A stretch of DNA of 24,463 bases from Hyphomicrobium sp. (GTDB taxonomy: Bacteria; Pseudomonadota; Alphaproteobacteria; Rhizobiales; Hyphomicrobiaceae): contig JAUVPN010000002.1 of NCBI GenBank assembly GCA_030598645.1, positions 1 to 24,463 on the forward strand, in the 5' to 3' direction. The notes under the pieces are model-generated. The model was not told where the DNA came from, did no database searches, and worked only from the letters and a program-made list of their open reading frames with translations. The first letter of the stretch is position 1. Each line of letters starts with the position of its first letter. This document shows, piece after piece, positions 1 through 7,182 of this stretch. The position numbers were made by a program, and so were the translations under genes.

Positions 1-1430
1 CCGCCGATTATTTCATGGTGACGCCGCTGTCGGAGATGGTCTGGCACCTGGCTGTCTATGCGTTCATCACGACCTGGATCGTCGTCGTCGTGACCTCTTT
101 TCTGGGCTGCCTCTTCATCCGGTATACGGCCGCTTCACCGGGGCTGTACCCATCGCGTGGGCTTAGGGGCGCTCTCCTAATGTACAGGATGAACGAAATG
201 AACCGCATCCAGGGGCTGTGGACCTGGACCATCACGGGGCAGTACCTGCGAGCGCTCGCTGGCGTGCGCTTTCCGAGGTTGGGAGCCTCAGAATGCGATG
301 TCATGTTCAATCTCGTACCGGAGCTCGCTAGCGCGGACTCCCAGGTGTTCTGGTCCAATGGCTGTTTCACGAATATGCTCGACTATGGTGCCGAGCACCT
401 CAAGCTGCGCCATCTCGACATGCCCCGGAATTTCTTCAGCGGGAATAACTGCGTGGCGGAGTACGGGAATTTCCCGTCCAACTTTCTCCTCGGAGTCTCC
501 ACGCCAGGCAATGACATACTGTTCCGACGACAGATGCGCTCGCGGTTGGGCGAGCCAATCACAGTTGCGGGAAACCCGCCCCTGAAATTTGCAAGCCCGT
601 CATTTGAGGCGGAGAATGAAACCCACAGATTGCCAAGCTTCCCACTCTTTCTGACACGGGTTTTCCTCAACGACCTCTTCAGCATTGGCATACTGCGCAT
701 CGCCGAGATACTCATCTTCGCGATATTGTACAGTTGTTTGCTGCGGTTGGGTGGCTATCCCGTTGCCGGCGCGTTCATTGCTCTAGTGCTTACCGAGCTC
801 AACCTGGTCCTGCTCTGCGTTGTGATCAAAAAGTCTCTTGTCGGCAGCGAATGGGGAGCCGATCACTCGACGCCCTTCTGGTCCTGGCGACACTTCTCGT
901 ACTTCTTCGCGCAGGACTGTTTCTTCATCTGGTGCAGGGGCTCTCTGGGGCTTTGCGCGGGGACTATCCTCTCGAATCCTATTCTTAGGTGGATGGGATG
1001 TCAGATCGGCAACCGGACCATCGTCACCCAGCCGATGCAGTGCTCCGACTGGAACGCGGTAAGCTTTGGCAGTGATTGTGTTATGGACGGTTTTCTGCAG
1101 TTTCACACCTTTGAGAGCATGACGCTGAAGGTGAAGCGAACCCACATCCAGGACGGCTGCGCCGTCGCCTTCGGTGCCACGGTGATGGGCGGAGCCGTCA
1201 TTGAGCGGGACACAACGTTGTTGCCGTTGTCTCTGGTCCTCAAGGAGATAAACATGCTCACGGACACCTACGAGGGGAGCCCTGCGGAGCCTATAAGCAA
1301 TTCGACATTTCTTGCGCCCATCGCCCCGCGACGTCTAGCCGACGGATATTCTGAGCTGCCTGCAGAGGCTCCCGCCGAAGAAGAGAATCGGACTACTAGC
1401 CTCACGGTCTCAGATGACGCGAAACGATAG
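1..1430 (+). CDS. Pls/PosA-type non-ribosomal peptide synthetase, C-terminal part (5' end outside window)
   Basis: The reading frame is open to the left edge (first full codon at base 3), so this is the 3' part of a longer gene and the ATG at 15 is internal. About 475 residues are visible. They show a hydrophobic segment near residues 10-35, a hydrophilic stretch, more membrane segments around residues 215-265 and 300-325, and a C-terminal part rich in turn-like repeats (GNRTIVTQ, GSDCVMDG, GATVMGG) that resembles a left-handed beta-helix acyltransferase fold. This layout matches the C-terminal region of the Pls/PosA family. Its known members (epsilon-poly-lysine synthetase and relatives) carry adenylation and carrier domains upstream, here unseen. 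The next gene, a phosphopantetheinyl transferase, overlaps by 17 bases and would supply the prosthetic group of the carrier domain. The product made cannot be told from this part. Confidence 0.8.
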   Translation, partial: ADYFMVTPLSEMVWHLAVYAFITTWIVVVVTSFLGCLFIRYTAASPGLYPSRGLRGALLMYRMNEMNRIQGLWTWTITGQYLRALAGVRFPRLGASECDVMFNLVPELASADSQVFWSNGCFTNMLDYGAEHLKLRHLDMPRNFFSGNNCVAEYGNFPSNFLLGVSTPGNDILFRRQMRSRLGEPITVAGNPPLKFASPSFEAENETHRLPSFPLFLTRVFLNDLFSIGILRIAEILIFAILYSCLLRLGGYPVAGAFIALVLTELNLVLLCVVIKKSLVGSEWGADHSTPFWSWRHFSYFFAQDCFFIWCRGSLGLCAGTILSNPILRWMGCQIGNRTIVTQPMQCSDWNAVSFGSDCVMDGFLQFHTFESMTLKVKRTHIQDGCAVAFGATVMGGAVIERDTTLLPLSLVLKEINMLTDTYEGSPAEPISNSTFLAPIAPRRLADGYSELPAEAPAEEENRTTSLTVSDDAKR

Positions 1431-2142
1431 CGACTGGGTCAAGGACCTATTCACTGCCGCCGCGCGCGATTGGACGCCGGCAGCCGCGCCTCATACAACT
1501 TACCTGCTGTATGCACCGCTTTCGCGCGACCCCGAGGCATCTAGGCGCTGCGCGTCAGTGCTTTCGGACGCGGAGCTCGAGAGGGCCGACCGCTTTGCAA
1601 CAGAAGATGGCAAGGCTCAATTTGCCCAGCGACGAGCGTTTCGTCGCTACTGCGGCGCCTTAGCACTCGGATCGCCGCGGGCGTTATCGCGGATCGATTT
1701 CGAGGAGACAGAAAAAGGGCGCCCCTACCTACCTCATTTGCCAAATTTTTGTTTTAGTTTTTCTGCCTGCCGGTTTGGTTTTCTTGGGGCGTGGTCGTCG
1801 ATACATGGGATCGGTGTCGACCTCGAAGATCAAACGAGGAACTTGGAGGCGGCAGAACTCGCACATAGGTTCTTTTCGGAGGCCGAGGCGAAGGTTGTTG
1901 AAGGATTAGGCGGCGTGGCGCGCCTGCGAACTTTCTTTCATCTTTGGAGCCTCAAGGAAGCGGCCCTGAAGTCCATAGGAGAGGGATTGCCCTTCGGCCT
2001 TGACGCGTTCGAATTCGAGTTGTCGCCAAAGCTGCGCGTCATTCAGGCGCCCCGAGAGCACGGTGGACCGAAGCCATTTAATGCGCACTTGATTGAGGGA
2101 ACTGAAAGCTGCGCTGCTCTTGTTATCCGAAGTATAGCCTGA
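1414..2142 (+). CDS. Sfp-type 4'-phosphopantetheinyl transferase
   Basis: 242 residues, the usual length for Sfp/Gsp-type enzymes, which move the phosphopantetheine arm of coenzyme A onto a serine of carrier domains. The two signature blocks are present: GIGVDLED at residues 132-139, with the magnesium-binding Asp136 and Glu138, and WSLKEAALK at residues 178-186, with the conserved Lys-Glu pair at 181-182. The ATG at 1414 lies inside the last codons of the synthetase gene, implying translational coupling and a shared transcript. The partner is most likely the carrier domain of that synthetase (inference from position). No unusual features inside the gene. Confidence 0.9.
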   Translation: MTRNDSDWVKDLFTAAARDWTPAAAPHTTYLLYAPLSRDPEASRRCASVLSDAELERADRFATEDGKAQFAQRRAFRRYCGALALGSPRALSRIDFEETEKGRPYLPHLPNFCFSFSACRFGFLGAWSSIHGIGVDLEDQTRNLEAAELAHRFFSEAEAKVVEGLGGVARLRTFFHLWSLKEAALKSIGEGLPFGLDAFEFELSPKLRVIQAPREHGGPKPFNAHLIEGTESCAALVIRSIA

Positions 2143-2544
2143 CTTAGGGCTTATCATAATCTCCTCCTTATTGTTCGCGACTGTGCCGCCAAAATTCGAA
2201 AGCGGTAACCTGCAAACGACACTTGGCGGACAGGCTACGCCGCCAAAGTATCTTTGCTGCTGTGGATCAAACAGACAGCCTTGACGCACGATACAGAGCT
2301 CGCCGCCATTCCAAATAAGGCTTCTGCAAAAGGCAGGAAAACAGGGTCACCTTTTCTCGCGAATCGCGCAGTCGAGCACCGGACGGTCCTTCTTGTGTCA
2401 GCCCGCGGGGGCGTTGGCGGCCGGGCGTGCACAGATGCCGTTGAAAAGTCACAAAGATCGTGTGTGGGCGGTTGCGTATTTGTACGACTCGGCAGCCTAT
2501 TTCTCCGAAAATGGATGGCCGGCATCTGCCGGCAGAGGGATACC
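2143..2544. other. Intergenic stretch before the phospholipase-like gene
   Basis: 402 bases with no convincing gene. The frame of the downstream gene stays open back to 2254, but the extra 97 residues have no family character and the strong ribosome site is at 2534-2539, so this part is treated as untranslated. On the minus strand a good Shine-Dalgarno-like sequence (AAGGAGGAG, complement of 2162-2170) precedes an ATG at 2157 that would run antisense into the transferase gene. That frame looks like a shadow. No clear sigma-70 promoter was recognised. Confidence 0.5.
2518..2533 (+). promoter_or_regulatory. Perfect 7-bp inverted repeat just before a ribosome binding site
   Basis: GCCGGCA (2518-2524) and TGCCGGC (2527-2533) are perfect complements separated by two bases. 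The repeat ends immediately before the AGAGGG ribosome site (2534-2539) of the ATG at 2545. In RNA it could form a GC-rich hairpin next to the initiation region and tune translation; as DNA it could be an operator. The function is inferred from position only. Confidence 0.4.
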
Positions 2545-4071
2545 ATGACGCTGCTCTTTAAAATTGTTCGTGGCGCCCACGCCAATGGGACGCATCACAA
2601 ACTTGCCCTCGACGCTCTGACGTATCTTGACGTGCCCGATGCGGAGCAATGGCGCAGGGCTTTTCTAAAGGACGCGGAGCTTTATTTGGAAGGCTCCAAG
2701 GCGCCGGACAAAGAATTCAAAGACTTCCGCAACCACGTCCTGCACGTAGGCGACAACTATTGGGGCGGTGCTCCGGACAAAGCCGTCGCCTGGTATGAGA
2801 AGACCGTTCGAGCTCTTAAAGAAGAGCAATGGTCCGAAGCCGTCTACGCGGCCGGAGTTCTCAGCCACTACTACACGGATCCGATCCACCCCTTCCATAC
2901 GGCTCAATCGGAAGCAGAAACCAACGTACACCGTGCGGTCGAGTGGAGCATATCCAAATCCTACGACGCGCTTTACGAGCTCGGGTGCAAGAACGGCGAG
3001 GGCTTGGAGATTACGCTGACTAATGGCGAGGATTGGTTGGCCGATTTCGTTTGTCGCGGTGCCGAAATCTCAAACACGTACTACGAACAATTGATTTCGA
3101 ACTACGACTTCAAGAGCGGCGTCGTCGATCCGCCAGCCGGCCTCAACGACATCGGCCGGGCGCAGGTCGCCAAGTTGATCGTTTACGCTGCCAAGAGCTT
3201 CGCAAAAGTGCTCGGCCGGGCCTTTGATGAAGCGAGAGCCCAACCTCCCGACGTTGCGATCACCGCGCAGACTGTACTTGCCTCGCTCAAGATTCCGCTG
3301 AAATGGGTGACGCGCAAGATGACGGATGCGGAAGACCGTAAACTTGTCGAGCGCATGTACGATGAACTTTCCGAAACGGGTCGCGTGGAGAAAAACCTAC
3401 CGGCAGATGACCGCATGGTGCGCGATCTTCACGCGAAGGAAGTTCTTTCGGTCAAAAAAGAGACGCGCGTTCGCGAGCGGTCTCACCGTATGCTCTCAGT
3501 GCGTCAGCCCAAGAAACTGATCCGCGACGATGTCTTGGCCATCACACCAGCAGCGTCTGCCGGACCGAGCACACCGATTTCGCCCGCCGCCCTCGATAAG
3601 CCAGTTGCGCAATCGGATGCGGGTACGCGCAACCGGCGCGCGAGGCTCTTGGCTGGCGATGATGTCGTCGATGCACCGTCCATCGGCCCCAAGACGGCGG
3701 CGCGCTTGGAAAAAGTCAACGTTCGAAGCATTGCGGACTTTTTGGCTGCCGAACCGGAGGCGCTCGCCGAAGAGCTTGACGTACGCCATATCACCGCGCG
3801 GGCAATAAGGGATTGGCAGCTACAGACGCGACTTGTGATGGACGTGCCTGGGCTGACAGGAACCGACGCGCAATTGCTGGTAGGAGCAGGCTTTTCAGAC
3901 CGTCAAAAAGTTGCTCACGCCTTGCCCGCCGCGCTTGTTTCGGCAACTCAGGAGTTCTGCGAGACAAGCGATGGTGAACGTATTCTGAGGTCAGGAAAGC
4001 CGCCCGACCACCACCGCATCACGAACTGGATTGCGCTCGCAAATGCGGTTCAGGACAGCGCAGCTGCCTGA
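2545..4071 (+). CDS. Zinc-dependent phospholipase C-like protein with C-terminal DUF4332 domain
   Basis: 508 residues from the ATG at 2545, chosen because AGAGGG sits 5 bases upstream and homology-like sequence begins there. The N-terminal third looks like the zinc-dependent phospholipase C / S1-P1 nuclease fold: histidines at 12, 17 and 18, NHVLH at 63-67, and HYYTDPIHPFH at 108-118, followed by His129. These are spaced as in the tri-zinc helical family. No signal peptide is visible, although classic members are exported. A low-complexity linker follows. Residues from about 374 to the end (IGPKTAARLEKV, then a second GLTGTDAQLL block) look like DUF4332, a double helix-hairpin-helix module of the kind often tied to DNA or protein binding. 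Substrate and role are unknown; a nuclease role is as possible as a lipase role. Gene-free DNA flanks it on both sides. Confidence 0.7.
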   Translation: MTLLFKIVRGAHANGTHHKLALDALTYLDVPDAEQWRRAFLKDAELYLEGSKAPDKEFKDFRNHVLHVGDNYWGGAPDKAVAWYEKTVRALKEEQWSEAVYAAGVLSHYYTDPIHPFHTAQSEAETNVHRAVEWSISKSYDALYELGCKNGEGLEITLTNGEDWLADFVCRGAEISNTYYEQLISNYDFKSGVVDPPAGLNDIGRAQVAKLIVYAAKSFAKVLGRAFDEARAQPPDVAITAQTVLASLKIPLKWVTRKMTDAEDRKLVERMYDELSETGRVEKNLPADDRMVRDLHAKEVLSVKKETRVRERSHRMLSVRQPKKLIRDDVLAITPAASAGPSTPISPAALDKPVAQSDAGTRNRRARLLAGDDVVDAPSIGPKTAARLEKVNVRSIADFLAAEPEALAEELDVRHITARAIRDWQLQTRLVMDVPGLTGTDAQLLVGAGFSDRQKVAHALPAALVSATQEFCETSDGERILRSGKPPDHHRITNWIALANAVQDSAAA

Positions 4072-4182
4072 CGCAGGGCGGAGCCGAACTCCTGAATGCA
4101 GCTATGTAAATATTGAGCTCTATTGCTTGTTCGGCATCCGCTTTGCTCTGGAATGCGGATAATCTTAAAGGCTGCCTAAAAT

Positions 4183-4204
4183 TCCGCTAAGTGCCAGAAG
4201 CGGA
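4183..4204. repeat. Degenerate TCCGCT/AGCGGA inverted repeat
   Basis: TCCGCT (4183-4188) and AGCGGA (4199-4204) pair around AAGTGCCAGA. The same core recurs at 22448-22475 and, in a variant form, at 23808-23827. It resembles the short TGTCCGCTT...AAGCGGACA repeats common in Bradyrhizobium intergenic DNA (recalled, not searched). Confidence 0.4.
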
Positions 4205-4227
4205 CCTGCGACGCCGTTCACAGGGCG

Positions 4228-4347
4228 CTAAAGGAGAAAATAAATGGCAAGGCCAGAAATCGCCGTAGCAAACAGGATATTCAACGCGATCATTCCATTG
4301 TGAACGTTTATCACTTGCTCTTTCATGTTCTCAAAACGCCAGGTCAT
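4228..4347 (-). CDS. Small single-span membrane protein (39 residues)
   Basis: Minus-strand frame from the ATG at 4347 to TAG at 4228-4230. An AGGAG ribosome site (complement of 4362-4366) lies about 14 bases upstream, a little far. The peptide begins MTWRFENMKEQVINVHNGM, a charged amphipathic start, and ends in an unbroken hydrophobic run of about 20 residues (IALNILFATAISGLAIYFLL) that fits one transmembrane helix with the N terminus probably in the cytoplasm. Small single-span proteins like this often accompany membrane complexes or respond to stress, but no partner is evident and no family was recognised. It stands alone between two plus-strand genes. Confidence 0.45.
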   Translation of the reverse strand: MTWRFENMKEQVINVHNGMIALNILFATAISGLAIYFLL

Positions 4348-4675
4348 GATCAAAGAATCTCCTGCGAATGTTGACTAAGCAAACAGTCGTTTCACTAGAT
4401 CGCCACGTGTGTCCGGAGGGATAGGGCAATCCGCTAGGGTCTGCGGAGAGAAGCGGGCGTGAAAGACGCTGAAGCAGGCAAGCGATCAACTATACTTTAG
4501 TCCGATCCGTTAGTTTGTTGTGCTCTATGTGCGCGATCAGAGCCAATGCGACAGGAGCCTAACCATTGCCAACATTTTGATTTTCGGCCCCTCTAATGCG
4601 AACGCAGTCTGCACATGAGTATTTCAGTCGGAATTTGGCCGCTGTGGATAAATACGCATCGGAGCGTTGAAGCCG

Positions 4676-4828
4676 ATGTTCATCAAGAAGAGTTTGCTGG
4701 CGTCAGCTTTGATAACCATCTCAGCGTTCGGAATCTCAGCCGCCGCGCAGGAAGGAAAGGCCAAGCATCAAGTTCTCTTCATCAACGTTAACATTTTCGA
4801 CGGCAAGATCTATAAGCACGCGTTCTGA
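4676..4828 (+). pseudogene. N-terminal remnant of an exported amidohydrolase
   Basis: 50 codons from the ATG at 4676 to a TGA at 4826. Residues 1-24 form a clean signal peptide: MFIKKSLL, a hydrophobic core, then SAAAQ. The mature part runs to VLFINVNIFDGK (residues 33-44), the beta-strand opening typical of exported amidohydrolases, where the family would continue with several hundred residues including the metal-binding HxH. Here the frame stops within six codons and nothing similar resumes before the VOC gene, so the gene looks truncated by deletion. A secreted 26-residue peptide is a less likely reading. An intact amidohydrolase of a different subtype lies at 10049-11620. Confidence 0.55.
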
Positions 4829-5032
4829 CGAGATAGGTCTATTTGAGATTGATGTGTGCGATACCTCTAATGTCTGCTTCAGACCCAATGCGCACATCCG
4901 AAAGCTTGTCACGGCCTCGAAACATCCGCTAGACCTTGCGACAAGGAAAGTAACGAAGGTGTGCACCATTCATTAGAAGTGCCGATGGTGCAGGTCGACC
5001 GCAAATACGGGAATTGAAGAAGAGAAACATCA

Positions 5033-5467
5033 ATGCTTGGAATTCAGAAAGTCGATCACGTGGGGTTGCGTATCAGCGACAAACATCGTTCGACAAAATT
5101 CTACGAAAGTCTCGGCTTCGAACTGGTCATTGATAGCGGCTTTGATGACGGACATCCGGTCGTCATGCGCCATGCAAGTGGTCTTGTCTTCAATCTGCTT
5201 GGCCCAGCAACGAAGGGGCAGGGGGAGAACATTCTCATGGATGTAGACGATAAGTACCCTGGCTACACACACGTTGCGATCAAGATCGATTCCATCGAGG
5301 ATGCTGAGAAGTTTTTTGCTGACCAATGCATCCAGATAACGGGGCGCCGCGAATTCCGCGGCGTCAAAGCCTTGTTCATTCGAGACCCTGATCGCAACGT
5401 GCTTGAGATCATCGGCCCTGGTCCAGACGTTGCCGATCTAATTTCAGATCACAATCACGGCTTGTGA
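5033..5467 (+). CDS. VOC (glyoxalase / bleomycin-resistance fold) family protein
   Basis: 144 residues, the normal length for a single-chain vicinal-oxygen-chelate protein with two beta-alpha-beta-beta-beta modules. Candidate metal ligands stand in the usual places: His9 in KVDHVGL, His80 in YTHVAI and Glu125 in NVLEIIGPG. The second-strand position that is Glu in glyoxalase I appears as Asn in VFNLLGP, so the site resembles the three-ligand enzymes (His, His, Glu). FYESLGFEL at residues 23-31 is the standard helix-strand start of module 1. The substrate cannot be predicted. The start follows a purine-rich GAAGAAGAG. The next gene is convergent, so it is probably transcribed alone. Confidence 0.85.
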   Translation: MLGIQKVDHVGLRISDKHRSTKFYESLGFELVIDSGFDDGHPVVMRHASGLVFNLLGPATKGQGENILMDVDDKYPGYTHVAIKIDSIEDAEKFFADQCIQITGRREFRGVKALFIRDPDRNVLEIIGPGPDVADLISDHNHGL

Positions 5468-5495
5468 CGTCGCAACTTGTTATCCATCTCGTCAC

Positions 5496-5603
5496 TCACT
5501 CATTGTCGCTTCGTTCGTTCAAGCCGTAGCGCTTCAGCCGCCACAAAAGCTGGTCCATCCGGTCTTGCCCAAAAAACGGATCTCTGTTGATGACGATCGA
5601 TGA
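5496..5603 (-). pseudogene. C-terminal stub of a DsbA-fold / 2-hydroxychromene-2-carboxylate isomerase-like gene
   Basis: On the minus strand, in the short gap after selO, the frame ending at TGA 5496-5498 reads INRDPFFGQDRMDQLLWRL, then KRYGL and a polar tail. The block FFGQDR(M/L)D followed by a Trp- and Leu-containing helix is the characteristic C-terminal end of DsbA-fold HCCA isomerases and related glutathione-dependent enzymes. Only about 35 codons remain, and the stop codon of selO lies right at the break. This suggests that a deletion or rearrangement joined selO to the tail of a lost gene. It rests on recognition of one motif. Confidence 0.45.
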
Positions 5604-5609
5604 CGACAC

Positions 5610-7094
5610 TCAGGTCCCGCAAAAGGTCGCGCGGACGACCTGGTCAGGTCGCGGCGGATCAGCATAGTTGGCGAGCTCGGGCCGATATTCGAACGGTTTC
5701 GCCAGCACCTTTAGAAGTTGCTCGAAAGGCTTGAAATCGTCCTCCAATGCCGCATGGATCACTTCTTCGACACGGTGATTGCGCGGAATAAATGCGGGAT
5801 TGGCAGCCCGCATCGAGGCTTTGCAGTCTTCTTGGGACGTCGCTTCCGCGGACAATCTTTGGCGCCATAGGATCAACCAGTTATTGATCGCTTCCTTGTT
5901 GGTGAAAAGCGCGATCAATGCGGCTGAATCGTTTTCAGGATCAACTGAGTCGCATAGCTGCCGGAAAGTCAGCGTGAAGTCGGCCTGGTTGTCTGCCATC
6001 ACCTGCAGCAGGCTCTGCGTGAGTTCGAGATCGCCGTCTTGGGCTTCATACAATCCGAGCTTACGGCGCATGCCGGATAACCATGCGGACTGGTGCAATG
6101 CAGGAAATGCATCGACCGCCTCCTGAGCCATGGTAATGGCGTCGTCTCCAACTCCGAGAAGCGGCAAAAGGCACTGGGCAAAGCGCGTGAGGTTCCAATG
6201 CACTATCCGAGGCTGGTTGCCATATGCATATCGCCCAGCATGGTCGATCGAGCTAAAGACCGTTACGGGATCATAGGTATCCATGAAGGCGCATGGCCCG
6301 TAATCTATCGTCTCGCCAGCGATCGATGTGTTATCGGTATTCATAACCCCATGGATAAAACCAACCAGCAGCCAACGCGCGACGAGGTCTGCTTGAGCCG
6401 CAATGACGGCATCAAGAAGGGCTAGGTACGGCTGCTCTGCTCCGGCGGCCTCTGGGTAGTGCCTAGCAATCACATAGTCCGCCAGAACGCGCAGGGCCTC
6501 GGTATCATTTCTTGCTGCAAAGAACTGAAAGGTGCCAACCCGCACATGGCTGCGGGCAACCCGCGTTAGTATCGCGCCTGGTAAGATCGTCTCGCGGACG
6601 ACCTGCTCGCCGGTGGTGACAGCCGCGAGAGCGCGCGTGGATGGGATTCCCAACGCGGTCATTGCTTCGCTGATGATATATTCCCGCAAAACCGGACCAA
6701 GTACGGAACGGCCGTCCCCCATTCGTGAAAAAGGCGTTCGCCCAGCACCTTTCAGCTGGATGTCACGACGCACACCGTCGCGACCAATTAGTTCACCGAG
6801 CAGGATCGCGCGCCCGTCCCCGAGCTGCGAGACCCACCCTCCGAACTGATGCCCGGCATAGGCCATGGCCAGCGGCTCGGCTGATTTCGGAACCTGGTTG
6901 CCTGCCAGAATGCTGACGCCCTGTGGTGAGGCGAGCGCCTCAGGATCAAGGCCAAGCACATTGGCGAGTTGAGTGTTGATGCGGATGAGTTTGGGCGCGG
7001 GAACAGGCGTCGGCACAAGTTGGGCGTAAAACCGCGCAGGCAAGCGGGCGTAAGTGTTGTCGAATGGAAAGGTTACGAGTGGTGGCTCTGGCAC
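5610..7094 (-). CDS. selO: Protein adenylyltransferase SelO (YdiU/UPF0061 family)
   Basis: SelO is a pseudokinase-fold enzyme that transfers AMP from ATP to Ser, Thr or Tyr of target proteins; in E. coli it protects against oxidative stress. I place the start at GTG 7094 ([14 protein letters not shown]), giving 494 residues, close to E. coli YdiU. The open frame extends further upstream, but that part is antisense-like and overlaps the DUF3604 gene. AGGGA lies about 11 bases before the GTG. The active-site block NTDN at residues 252-255 and IDYGP at 263-267 place Asp254, Asn255 and Asp264 with the same spacing as the catalytic residues of Pseudomonas syringae SelO (252, 253, 262). The protein ends in FCGT: a Cys third from the end, where vertebrate SelO has selenocysteine. 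It is last in a minus-strand run, 88 bases after the DUF3604 gene. Confidence 0.93.
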   Translation of the reverse strand: MPEPPLVTFPFDNTYARLPARFYAQLVPTPVPAPKLIRINTQLANVLGLDPEALASPQGVSILAGNQVPKSAEPLAMAYAGHQFGGWVSQLGDGRAILLGELIGRDGVRRDIQLKGAGRTPFSRMGDGRSVLGPVLREYIISEAMTALGIPSTRALAAVTTGEQVVRETILPGAILTRVARSHVRVGTFQFFAARNDTEALRVLADYVIARHYPEAAGAEQPYLALLDAVIAAQADLVARWLLVGFIHGVMNTDNTSIAGETIDYGPCAFMDTYDPVTVFSSIDHAGRYAYGNQPRIVHWNLTRFAQCLLPLLGVGDDAITMAQEAVDAFPALHQSAWLSGMRRKLGLYEAQDGDLELTQSLLQVMADNQADFTLTFRQLCDSVDPENDSAALIALFTNKEAINNWLILWRQRLSAEATSQEDCKASMRAANPAFIPRNHRVEEVIHAALEDDFKPFEQLLKVLAKPFEYRPELANYADPPRPDQVVRATFCGT

Positions 7095-7182
7095 TATTCT
7101 AGCGTCCCTGCTCGTTGGGCTATTAGACCCTTTGGTTTGGTACGCAAGGGCTCGTCCGGCTTTATCATCCCTGATTGCTGGC

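Larger units (their letters stand above)
4072..5032. other. Gene-poor, decayed region
   Basis: About 960 bases between the phospholipase-like gene and the VOC gene. It holds a degenerate inverted repeat (4183-4204), a likely 39-residue membrane protein on the minus strand (4228-4347) and a 50-codon amidohydrolase remnant (4676-4828). A ribosome-site-like AGGAG near 4552 precedes a short open frame starting at ATT (IANILIFGPSNANAV, then stop), which might be the stub of another lost gene. Bases 4829-5032 show nothing recognisable apart from the leader of the VOC gene. The mix of gene ends without bodies suggests deletions here. Confidence 0.5.

Noticed and set aside
1906..2157. Minus-strand 83-codon frame with a strong AAGGAGGAG ribosome-like site
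   Set aside because: It runs antisense through the end of the phosphopantetheinyl transferase gene, has no family character, and its length follows from the codon pattern of the real gene.
2254..2544. Longer start for the phospholipase-like gene
   Set aside because: The added 97 residues look random and the ribosome site AGAGGG points to 2545.
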